NCBI RefSeq assembly: GCF_021917145.1
Contig: NC_061063.1
Location: 3,013,971 to 3,077,970 of the forward strand
Direction of reading: 5' to 3'
Length of the DNA stretch: 64,000 bases
Source: Hypomesus transpacificus
Lineage: Eukaryota > Chordata > Actinopteri > Osmeriformes > Osmeridae
The notes under the pieces were generated by a model. It made no database searches, was not told the origin of the DNA, and saw nothing but the letters and a program-made list of their open reading frames with translations. Positions 44,401 through 55,911 of the stretch are shown here, one piece after another. A program made the position numbers and the translations under genes. Numbering within the stretch: position 1 is the first letter of the stretch; every line of letters starts with the position of its first letter.

Positions 44401-47400
44401 TGACAAAGTATGCCTTTACGTTTCATTTTTTACTTTCCCCCTTCCCCAAAGACTTTCAAAAAAGTAATGGGTTCGGGGCAACTTTGAATACGGAAAAGAA
44501 GAATATGATTATTTAAAGAATGAATAATAATAAATAACTGAGGACTAATCTAATCACTTCATCCACTGATTGAAGAACAGTATGTTACTACTAGCTTGAT
44601 AAAAACACGTGTAACTAAACCTAGCATCCAGAGATAAGACCAGTCCCCCTATTCTACAGCTCCATATTAACAGCTGTAACTCTCTACCTAGCATCTTTTC
44701 ACACACTAACACACAAAAACGGAGGGGACAAAAGTAGTAGGCCAGACTTCTGATTGGTCCCAAGGCCTGTTTGGGGCGGGAGTCCGTACCAGGAAGGTGT
44801 TTCCACAGTGACCACAGACCACTCTCATGCCCTCTGGCTGAACGGGCAGGGCGGGCTGGGCAGGCTGTTCCTCAGGGATCACCATCACCGGGCTCAGGTT
44901 GATGATGCGTCTGCTGTGAGTGGCCAGGGGAGAGTTGCAGGGTTATGACACGATAGAAACATTCTGCCGAAACCAATCCACCTCCGAAACCAGCCCTTAG
45001 TCCCGCCCCATGCTTGATGTTCAAACCTTATCTAAAACATCAACAACCCATCAAGATACGCCTATCCATAGTCATATTAAAAGGACACAACTTGTCAAGA
45101 CGTCTCAGGGACATTAAAGGTGACAGACGTCCATGACAGATGCACCTGACTGTCAGATTAAACATGCAGAACCGGTTTAATGACCTACCAGTTGGGCCTG
45201 GGGCACCCTATCCTCCTCGACGTGTCTTTACAGATGAGGAGGCAGTTACAGGGACATCGCACATACTTCTTCCCTGTGGGAGGGTTCTTGATCGGCTGAA
45301 ACCCAAATAAAGACCACATATGACTTTGTACAGTGTGTCTCCCTGCTAAGCTATAGCTTAGCTCAGAAGTATGCGGTTACATCATCTCCTGTACAATTCA
45401 GTGTGTGTTTGTAGATTGTGTCATAATATGCAGCGTTCATATCCGATTAATTACCAGACGAAGAGTAATCTCTGGGCTACAGAATGCTGGTCTGCATAAA
45501 GGTTTGAGTATATATTTTGCTATTCTATCATAGTATATTAAATCCTATGTTGATTGTTGTAGAAATTGTATAGTACGTGTAGTTGGAACTACATATAGTG
45601 CTGAGTTATGTACGCTAAACTCTACCCAAACAGTAGACACCCTCATCGATGTCGAGACAGAGTATAGTAACAGGGATACTAATACTCTCTAATTAAGGCC
45701 AGGCTGAAATGGACCCACTCAATATCTGATCCTTCAGCTGAGTAGATTCAGGAGGAGGTTGGGAAATGCAGTTTGAACTGACATAGGAAAGCAAGACTGC
45801 ATTTACACGTGGGACTTTTTGGCCCGAACATTGTGTAATAAATGAATCTTCTACTCTATGTAAACAGAGGGCAGAGGAAGCCCCTTCCTTACCATATGCT
45901 TGCAATGTTTAAACAAATCCTGAGGAATATCTTCCTACGTTTTGGAGCAAAAGCTGCTTTAGAATGTCAGTACTCCTTAAAACAAAAACAAACTCTAGTA
46001 ACTGAGATACATGTAGAAATAAAACATTTTTGGGGGAGGACCTTTCATGCATTATCAAAGCCATACATGAGCTCAATAGCATTGAACCTACATTTATTGG
46101 TTTCATTTTAGGAAGACATGACACCTTGCATCGAGGCACCATCCAATCTTTTTTTCACATCGCTCCTTCTCCTCTCTCTCTGCAACAGCTACACGCCATT
46201 TCATCTCTCCCTACTGAATCGACCTCCAGCTTTTCTGACAGTTCAATTTGACACCAGTCCATCACTCTTTCAACCAGCCATTCTTCCAGTCAGCCATTTG
46301 TTCAGCAGGTCATTTGCTCCATCCGCTATTCGTATACAGTCAGACACATGTTCAGCCCATCATTGGTTCAGCCATTCATTCCTGCAGCTATTTGTTAATT
46401 ACTGTACACCATCTTATCAGACAGTGATTTTCAAGTAAATAAATATGATATGAGAGAGGCTATTGAGAGGGAGACACACACAGAGGAGAGGACAGATTAC
46501 AGTAAAGGGTTTCAAGGATAACTGGACAAACAACCCCCCCCCCCTAGCCTCTAGTCCTCTCATCTCCACGGTCTCTGCCAGCGACACTGTCCCCTGACCC
46601 GGCCACAGTGGGGGGGCAGGGGGGATCAGGCCAGGCCGCCGGGCAGCGGGCCAGTGGACTTACCGTGGCTTCGTTACACACGGTGCACTTGACCACGTGC
46701 TGGTGCATCTTGCCATCCAGGTTGATGAGGGATTGGCACACCCGGCAGTTAATGACAGGAACTCCGCCAGCGTCTGGGCTGGCGATGGCTGTGTAGGGCG
46801 GAGGGAGCTCAGCTAAACACAGGAGCAGAAACGAGGCAAAGGGAGAAAAAGTGTTTTTGAGATACATGTTCAGGGGTTGAGGACACAATTGCATTTGGAG
46901 TTGAGCAATTTAAATATGCTAAACTGTGTCTTTGTTTTGAAATGAAGATAATGATATCAAACAGACTAACATGCAAGGATTTATTTAGTACTACATAGAA
47001 TTACCATAGACCACATACTTTATTTAAACTAATAAACCTGGTTTGAAATCATGTACATAAACAGAGGAGACACAACCTAGTACCTACTCTTACAAACAGT
47101 GTGACCAGAGAGTTATTTGGGTTTTAGGTTTTTAAAGACTCAAATGTAGAGAGTGTAAAAGTCAAATCAGACGTGTTCTGGAGAAGAGGAGTCACATGGA
47201 GCAGTTGTAAAGACGTCATAGTCACTTTCAGCCGTTAGGGATTTAGGTCCTCGAGACCAGATACACACTGTATTTACTGTACACTCTCACAGGACAAATC
47301 AGTCCCAACATCCTTTAAGACTGTTTCCCAGGGAGACCATTTTGAGATTGATAGACGTATGAGCTAACATTTCTTGTAGGTCACACACATACTGAGTTAC

Positions 47401-50400
47401 AAGTTAAAAATTATAAATACAAGTGTTCATTAGGAAAAGAGGACAATTTAAAGCCAAAATAAGAAAACAGAGACCCTATTTAGCTATAAGGGCCAGAAAA
47501 TACATTGACTACAGACACTGGAGGCCTGGTACTTCTACGCTTCAACAGTTATTATTATTTTTAATTTGTTCTGAAATCCTGTTGAGACATGCACATACAT
47601 ACTTCAAGTCTATGGTATGTATTCCATAAGACATTCATGGTGCTGACATCCGTGAAGAAAAACTAGGTGTGACCCTATCCAATCTCTTTGTTTAAAGAGT
47701 AGGCACAGTAAACACAGGGGTAAAGCGTATAGGTCAAAAATATTCTAGCTATGCACCTAAGCCCTACTTAAACCTGTTCAGTGAATTCCTAAAGGGTTTT
47801 GCACTACAGTTTTCTCTCAGACCACTTTTACTACAGCTACTGTCCCTGCTAAATGCACACAGTACTACATAGGGCCTATCTATTACACTCATTCCTGGTT
47901 CTCTGTCTTCTATTACTCTCCTAATTCTGCCCTCCTTCCACACAAAAGGAGTGGAGAACGCTTCCGTTTCAAAGCCAAAGGCCTGTCCCTCTCCATTAGC
48001 AAGGCACTGAATCAAGAAGGCTCGTTTGAACCTCAGTCTTAGAGGAAAACTTGTCTCTTTCGATTCCCTCATTCTCTCCAGAGTCTTGTCCAGACAGACC
48101 AATTCAAATGTGACTATAAGCACCCAAAAGAACACAGTCAGTTATCTTCGGCAAACAAATATTGCTCTTAATAGATAATGTAAATAACTATAGAGGGTAC
48201 AATTTACTGCCCTGAACTTTTCTTTTCTATTACCATACTTATATACTCTTCTATAACCCTGTCACACCCTCACTTCAACACTGTTACTAGATTGTTACAA
48301 CAACTGTTAACACATAAATCCACAATGATACACACACAGTGTGAGAAGGACTTCAATGTATGCTACTTTACCGTAAGATCAAGACAAACAGAGGTCATGT
48401 GTTTCTAAAGAGAGAGAGAGAGAGCAGGGAGATAATAGGGACGTCAACAGGTGTAATTAACCTTGGCAGCAGTGACAGTGCCATGCGAGGTGTGACACCA
48501 CAGGGACAGATGGATACTCTCCATCTCTGTTTGGACTGCCTCCGCTAACTCAGCACAAACTCTCAACAACCTGAGCCAACTGACACTCTCTCTCTCCCCT
48601 CCTCTGTCTGACTCTCTCGTAGACGGCGGCATGGTCACGTGTCACACAATAAGAGATGACTCGGAAACCTGCCGATGTTTGAGGTGTTTGTTGTATGTTA
48701 GGTTAGTGCTAGGTGCTTGGGGTATGGCACATTTTCTACTCTACTCGATCTTCTACTAGGCCAAGACATAGCCCGGGTGCTCATGTGATATCATGCAACG
48801 AGAGACAACATACAGCAGAATGAATCTGTAAGTAAGACACAAAAGCAGTTGTTACATGAACGTATTTTGGTCCCTGCTGCTGAAAGCTTCTGACAGACTG
48901 TTTTGACACCCTCACGGTAGAACTCCAGAAAACTGCCTGACAGGAGGCTTTCGTAACATATTGACGGTTCGGTCTCTCAGACCAGGGGTGCCTCTGGGAG
49001 TTGAGATAGGCGGGGAGAGAAATAGGAGACGCTGGGCGCTTCAGAGCCCTGACACAGCTCTGAGCTGTACTGTAAGACGAGCCACCATTTTTACAACCAC
49101 CGCAAAGCGACAGCCTTCCATCTGTTTGTCTGTCTGGTGGTTGGTCCACTTGTCTGTCTGCCTGCCTGCCTGTATGGCTGTATGCCTACTGGCAACCAGT
49201 TGTTCCAGACACACATGTTTTATTACTACATGGGGGTTGTGTGGCCTTCTACAATGAAAGTTCCAGTGAGTGGGTGAGAGGGAATATTTAATGAGGGGTG
49301 GGTCTGGATCCATGCATTCTCCTGGATGGGTGTATCGGTTATAGTTGGTCCTCAGAATGTAACAGGGGATTGTATGGGTGGGTAGGTTTCTGTCTAGGCC
49401 TACTAGCTAGAGTTTCCTGTCTGGGGTACCTTTCACTGCCTACAAAGACTTACAGACATCAAAGGCCGATTCTATGGTGGCACCTGACAGTTAAATGATG
49501 GATAACATGGGCCTTGTTGACTTCCAAGAAAGGAAATGGAACTGGGTTTCCCTTGTAAATATTCCATTAAGTGAGAGTACATATCTGTTCAGAATACAAA
49601 GTTGTACTCTTGCTCCTAATGCAGCTACTTAGCATTACACCATGTTGATTATGTTTGTGTTATGTCTCTTTATGCCAACAATACAATAGCCTACCATACT
49701 TTTAAATAGGTTTAAATGTCATATTAGTGCATCACTTCCATTTCTGGATAAAAGGTTCTGGGAGTGAAACATATTGTGGTAACTTTATTGCTTGTGGATA
49801 CTGTCTTATAACTAGTTTATAATTAGCTTATCACTATGTCTTTGTATTGACATCTTGAGCATCTGTTGAGTATTTTCAGATCTCAATTCTGATTAAAGCT
49901 GACCACCACTCCAACTATCATTTGTGCTTGGTAAGCACCAGTCTGTCAGCTCACGACATCACTTCCTCAATCCGAGATCAGCACTTCTACACCCTGTATG
50001 CAGAGCTCTCCTGCAAAACAGAACTTTTCTCAATGGGATACTCTGCCTAAGATGATAACAGATACCTTCCGATAATCCTATTTACCATGTTTATTTTAAA
50101 TCTCTGAAATCCCAAACAGAAACTGAATAAGCATTTCAATCCACAGTTGAGGGAAAGAAACTAGGTCATAAAGAGTATACAAAGGGTTATTTTAGATTTG
50201 AATATCAAATAAACGTAGCAGTTACTTTAGAGGCTTTTACAGTCCAATGTTTCAAACTCTGTATCAGATCCGGTGTTGAAATATGGATTTTCACATCCGA
50301 TTAAACATTCTACTGTTGAGACTGTCCCAATCACTTTCTTGCTGTCGTTTTGTCCAAGAATGTGCCTAAAGAGTATTATAAGTAGGATAAATCCGTTTAG

Positions 50401-51811
50401 ACTCATTTTCCAAAGGATAAATAATGTTGTCTCTGAAACTGGATAGAAACAATGCTTGAATGACTTCTCAAAATGTCCAAACTCCTTCTTTTCTGGGAAA
50501 AGTATTGGTAGACTGAAGGTTGAAGTCTTAATGTTAATTCAACCTACTTTGCTTGGAGAAAACTAACCAAATCACCCTCCAAGTACTGTGTGCTAATGTT
50601 AGAGCTTTTAGATGGTCTGTATCAGGCATATTGAACAATGGCTCAATATGCATACTAGGCTATCTCCCAGTTCTTGCAGCTTTTACCGTTTGTTTACAGT
50701 TAGTATTTTGGTTGTGTTTGTTAGAATTTCCCTAGTAGCCTATTTATTTCCTTTCATGGTAAAGATCTCACTGAGATCGGTGGGTTATTCAGGTCAAAGA
50801 CCTGTTTGAGCACCATGTACTTCAGTGCAGAAACATGGGAAGTATGCAGACTTGATACAAAAATATGTATAACCATGTCAACTGAAGTGCATAACTGGTG
50901 GAATATTAGGTCTTCCTATTCCCTCAGCTAAATTCTCTGGCATGTGTAGGATCAATAATCATTGTAGGCATTTGGAGATTAGCAATGATTAGCTATGATC
51001 CTTATGAAAATGCATTAACTTTGATTCTTTGGTTGTCTACTGCAGACTTCAGAAACCTTTGCAATCACAGTGCAATTCATACAATACTATGAAATAAATA
51101 GACAATCTTGTAGATTTATGATGAAATAAATGGATGCTTACTGTTCTTTGACAGATTCGTATCATGTGATACTATTTACAGTCATATGGCTGTACCCCCT
51201 TCCCCCAAAAATTAGTAGCTTATACAGACAAAACTGAGTCTGCATTATAACCCTACACCAGGGTCAGTGAAGTATCTTGGAAATAGTACCGTAATGTAAC
51301 ATTCGATGTCATGATCTATTTACAGGCCTAAATTACATTCAACAAAGTCTACACTTATTTTTTTGAGATTTGTATCTGGACGACAGGTTACAAATCTTGC
51401 CGACGGCTCAATCTAATAATTGGATATCCATCTGTTTTATCAGGTCTTTATACATGAAAACCATACAAGAGGTTTGTGATGTACGCATTTCTGCAGCATT
51501 GAGAAGCTACTTTTATGATACAATACAGGCTTTACATTTTTAACCCACTGCTCCAGTTCTCACGGTTTCACCTCGATTTAGATAGCCGGTCTGGAAGATC
51601 CTACCGAATCCGTGGCTCATTCCAATTACGCACTATGCAAAACATTGCTAAACACGATACGCCCCAAAATGATTCAGCATACATCCATGGGTAACATTGA
51701 TTTACCTCTGGGACTCGAGTCCTGCAAGTACGGCGGTGCCGTGGGTGTGACATTCCCGGAGTTCGGTGCTGACAACAGTGGTGATCGTTCATCCATGCCA
51801 TCGGAGGCCAT
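41444..51811 (-). CDS. pip4p2: Phosphatidylinositol-4,5-bisphosphate 4-phosphatase 2 (TMEM55A), complete
   Basis: PIP4P2 removes the 4-phosphate of PtdIns(4,5)P2 on late endosomal/lysosomal and phagosomal membranes. Seven coding exons on the minus strand: 51811-51706, 46812-46664, 45295-45189, 44913-44790, 43619-43567, 42446-42356 and 41587-41444. They give exactly 257 residues, the mammalian length. Cytosolic cysteine pairs suggest zinc sites ([33 protein letters not shown]). The CX5R phosphatase motif, CKDTSRR, runs from C107 to R113. Two C-terminal membrane segments follow, around [17 protein letters not shown] and [14 protein letters not shown], and the end is YPENSFA. The proline-rich N-terminus ([17 protein letters not shown]) fits the family, and all junctions are GT-AG. 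The start ATG has a purine at -3 and G at +4. Intron 1 is the longest (4.9 kb). It lies head-to-head with otud6b. Confidence 0.97.
43728..43753 (+). repeat. (CA)n microsatellite
   Basis: CA run in pip4p2 intron 4, 110 bases from exon 5. Confidence 0.85.
44112..44130 (+). repeat. G homopolymer in a G-rich patch
   Basis: A run of 19 G inside a 44040-44220 patch with many further G runs, in pip4p2 intron 4. On the sense strand of pip4p2 it is C-rich. It is a candidate G-quadruplex on this strand, and its length may be inexact. Confidence 0.8.
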
Positions 51812-52699
51812 GTCTGCAAGGATTTAGAAAAACCGGACAAATAAACAAGGAGGACAACGGCTGCTCTCCTGCTTCCAGCCTTTCGTTGGGAGAGGGGCAG
51901 CCTGCGAATTGTCGGTACTGCTTCGGCGCCAGAGACGCAGTTTTTCGGAGGTGGGGCTAAAGACGTCAGCTGGAGGGGGTGCGTAAGGGAATGCAGAATG
52001 AAGAGATCCCCACAGAAATATAGGAGTTCTCCAAGCCACATGGCATCAATATTTTTGGCCTGTCCTCCACTAGCGCATGATTGTATAGCTGAAGAATATT
52101 TGTCCAAAAGACCCGTAATACATGAAGCCTATTCCCATCCCCGTGCATACGTGTATGCCTAGTGTATGAAAATACTGTAAATGCTTGCAAGACCATGTCC
52201 CATAGGCCTAGACAGAATTGAAACATGAATGATCTTGACAGGAAAATCTAATTAGGGAACTGAGTTGTATGCTATACGTCACAGCTATACAGTCAGTTGT
52301 CTCATTAATTCATGATTTGTATTGGATCCCCCTGTGATTCAACAGCAAATATGTTAAATTGAACCTCCCACCAAACACAGGCAACTGTGCACAGTGCACG
52401 CACGATCTATGTGTACGTGCTATAGGGGTGGATCTGTAACCTAAACTTGAGCAGGACCGGAAAGAAAGGCCTAACCAATCAAAGGGTGCAGTTGACTTTG
52501 ACCAATAGAATTCACTGAGCTGCCGGAAGCATAGTTGTGTGTGGATGCGTTCTGCTTACCAGCATGTTTTTAATTGATGAATGGTCAACATTACTATGTG
52601 TACTCAACAAAATACTCAATGCGAATGCGTAAATAGCAAATTATATTGATCGTCAATCTATACTATTGTTAAGATTTCGTATCTGTAAAACAGTACAGT
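51812..52699. promoter_or_regulatory. Divergent promoter region of pip4p2 and otud6b
   Basis: Only 888 bases separate the two start codons, and the genes point away from each other. Near otud6b are two CCAAT boxes (CCAATCAAAG at 52486 and CCAATAGAA at 52501) and an ETS-like GCCGGAAG at about 52522, a common set-up for TATA-less housekeeping promoters. The pip4p2-proximal part (51830-51960) is GC-richer. Shared regulation is inferred. Confidence 0.55.
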
Positions 52700-55103
52700 A
52701 TGGAGGAGGTAGAGTCACCGGAGGAAATATTGGCCAAGCAACAGCGCAAGGAAAAGAAGGACCTACAAGGTAGCACACTTAGCCTGTGTAAATATAGTTC
52801 GAGGAGGAATTATCTTGTAGCTGGATGTTTTCACTTTCTTCAAGAACCACGAGGAATTGGCAATGAAAGTCCCTTTGATAATGTGTGTGTGAGTGACGTT
52901 GATTAGCTTGCAAACCCAGCTAACGGTTAGCTAGCTAACATATATCAGTGATTAGCTACTGACCTAGATAATCTGAATAGTTTGTATTAAGTAAGTAGTG
53001 GGAGTTTACTTATGTCAGACTGACAGTCATTGAATTGTACTGGACTTGCTAACTACGATTCTCTCATCCCATTCCTTCGATTTGTTCCTTGAGGGATGAG
53101 TGGAGCTTGCAACCAATTTGATCTGCTCATATTTTGACAGCTAAAATCCAGAGTATGAAAAATGCAGTCCCCAAAAACGACAAGAAAAGAAGAAAACAGC
53201 TGACTGAGGACGTTGCCAAACTAGAGGCAGAGCTCAACCAAAAGCACGAAGAAGAAATCAAGCAGATCAATAATATTGCAGATATTAAAGTGAAGGTAGG
53301 TGACCAATCTTTGTTTAGGGGCCTTGTATAACGTCACCAAGTGCAAATGAAGTGCACTCTTAACTTGCTAGGTGGCTGTGGAGGAGGTGGTGCAGGAAGT
53401 AGAAGTTCTTGCTCTGGATGGTGGAGAGCAAAATGACGCCCAGCAAACACGCGTATCTAAGGCCCAGAAGAGGCGGGTGAGCTACAACTTCTATTATCCC
53501 TCACGTGTGCACATTGGCCTTACATAGGTTACTGTGAAATAACTACATAGCTACTCTTCTAGCCATGGAGTTACCATTTAAAACATGTATCTTTTGTCCT
53601 AAATATAAACCCCTATGCAATGTGTTTCTAAGGTTCATGGTGTAGCTTATATGTTATATGCTTATATATGATATTTGTAAAAGTTGAAAGTCTGTTTTTA
53701 TCTATCCTTGTTAGGACAAGAAGGCCGCTGAGGAGAAGGAGAGGCAGAACCGCATAGCTGAAGCTGAGGTGGAGAACCTGTCTGGCTTGAGGCACCAGGA
53801 GGGCCTGAAGTTATCTCAGAAGCTGTCGGAGAGACAGTTACAGATCAGGGAGATCTCCTCTGACGGCCACTGCATGTACCGTGCCTTGGAAGACCAGCTG
53901 GCACAGAGAGGAGTGGTAGGTAAACCCGAGGTTGCTGGTTTGATTCCCATCGCGCTCCAGTTTCCTAGTGTCGTCATGTTGTCCTACCATTGTCTTCTTG
54001 CTCATGGCACCTCACTCAGCACCCATTGATGTGGCCCCATGGCATGTCCCCCCCCCCCCCCCAAAAAAAAAAAGTATCACGTGGTGTGAGGGGAGTGAGA
54101 CTTGACGAAGGCCCATGCGTCGTATTGCAGTGTATTCTGTTCTATTCCAGCCTTCGCTAACCCTCAGCCTGAAAGAGCTCCGTGTTCACACCGCCCAGCA
54201 AATGAGGACCCATGCTGATGACTTCCTCCCCTTCCTCACCAACACCAGCACTGGGGACATGTACACTGCAGGTGAGCACCAAGCTGGGGGCTCACGCCTG
54301 GAGACGTCACCTGTCATAAATGTGTTGAACATGGGTCATGATCAAAGCCCATCTCCTTTCACATGCTTACATCTGACTGTGTGTGTGTGTGTGCCTGACT
54401 GATTCCAGATGAGTTTGAGAAGTACTGCAACGATGTGGAGCACACGGCTGCTTGGGGTGGTCAACTCGAGGTAAGATTATTTAGTACCATTCATGACTGA
54501 ATCCTATAGAGTGAAACCCACCTGTGCTAAATCATAGGTGCTTACCACTACTCTAGCAAAATATAAAAGACGTAAATGATGGTGATATAATTTACGACAT
54601 GCGTAGCATGTGGCAAAAGGTAAATATTCATCAATGTCTTTTAATTTCTGCATCCTCTTCAAACTGCTCACAAGTCTTTTTTATTCACAGTTAAGAGCTC
54701 TGACCCAAGTCCTCCAACTGCCAATCGAAGTGATTCAAGCGGATTCACCTACCATCAAGATCGGAGAAGAATACGACAAGGCACCTGTCACCCTTATGTA
54801 AGTTCTTAAATGAACTTGGAACTTAACAACCACGGGATTGGGTTTAAATACACGTTTAAAGACATATTTGAATGCTAGAGGAACAGAGCATGAGGGCACA
54901 CATTTATGAACTGCTATAGCAAGTTAGCAGTAGTGACTCTTCCTCCTATTATGTTGGTCCGAATGGTTTCAGTTACTGTCACTGTTACGTTGCAGTTATT
55001 GTCCCTGTTGTGTTTCAGTTACATGCGCCACGCCTACGGACTGGGAGAGCACTATAACTCTGTGGAGCGCTTGAAAGAGTCAGGCATCGAAGAGGAGGGC
55101 TGA
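52700..55103 (+). CDS. otud6b: OTU domain deubiquitinase 6B, complete
   Basis: OTUD6B is a cysteine deubiquitinase of the ovarian-tumour family, tied to translation-initiation complexes and proteasome assembly. Eight exons: 52700-52769, 53141-53295, 53372-53476, 53715-53915, 54151-54271, 54409-54470, 54691-54797 and 55019-55103. They give 301 residues (the human protein is about 293). The N-terminal half is a charged coiled coil ([20 protein letters not shown]) and a KAQKRR basic stretch. The OTU core begins near residue 150 with [15 protein letters not shown], catalytic Cys163. It continues with [22 protein letters not shown] and IEVIQADSP, and ends with [15 protein letters not shown], with the putative catalytic His285. 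All catalytic motifs are intact and all introns GT-AG. A terminal ESGIEEEG tail replaces the human C-terminus. Confidence 0.97.
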
Positions 55104-55450
55104 GCTGAGTCAATGGAGGATGTCAAACATGTCCGATTTACCGTGCCATCCATATGAAAGAGTCAAGGAATTAGTGAGGCAAGGACTAACTGCTAAGTGT
55201 AACACTTTGGCTAAAGTGAATGCTATTGACTGAATAGTTGATGCAGTTTACAGAAGATTGGAAGACAACCGCTACTGCTCATTCATATTTCAACAACATG
55301 GAAATATTCCTCATGTTATGGTAGCGAGATCTATTGAAAATGTGTAATGTTGGCGATGTGCAGCATTATGCAACAATTACATTTCTGTTTGTTTGTTGAT
55401 GGTGACATTTACTTGTAGGCCTACAATAAAACGATCTAAACTCGGTTGTA
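55104..55450 (+). other. otud6b: otud6b 3'UTR with polyadenylation signal
   Basis: Non-coding sequence after the TGA, with AATAAA at 55425-55430. The next 460 bases, to the lrrc69 start, hold no recognised feature and must include the lrrc69 promoter. Confidence 0.6.
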
Positions 55451-55911
55451 AATTATGACTGATGCACAGATACACAACTTTCCACAAGATATGCCATCAA
55501 CTGTACTAAAAAAGAAAAGTATGTTTTGCGACAATATTTGTTTTATCTGCCCCTTATTTTAGACTTTCCCTCCACTGTTTTAACCTACACGGGCCCATTT
55601 ACTGTGAGATGTTCTGGAGCGTTCTGAAAGGTGTCCCCCAAAACAAAATGTATCATTATTTTATATAAAACAAATGATACAAATCAACTTGTAGGACAAG
55701 TGACCTGCTACTTTATTCGAATAGAATATAATAATTATTCTATACTGCATCGAGTGGTAGAGACCGCTAGATGTCGCAATTGTCGTAAATGTTTGATTTA
55801 CTGGGAAAGCGTCTTGTTTCTATGGTAACGAGCATACGGCCTGGGGTTGGAAAACATGTCTGTTGGAAAATGTAACTTGTTTTACAGGTGAATAGTTAGA
55901 TAGGCTATCCA

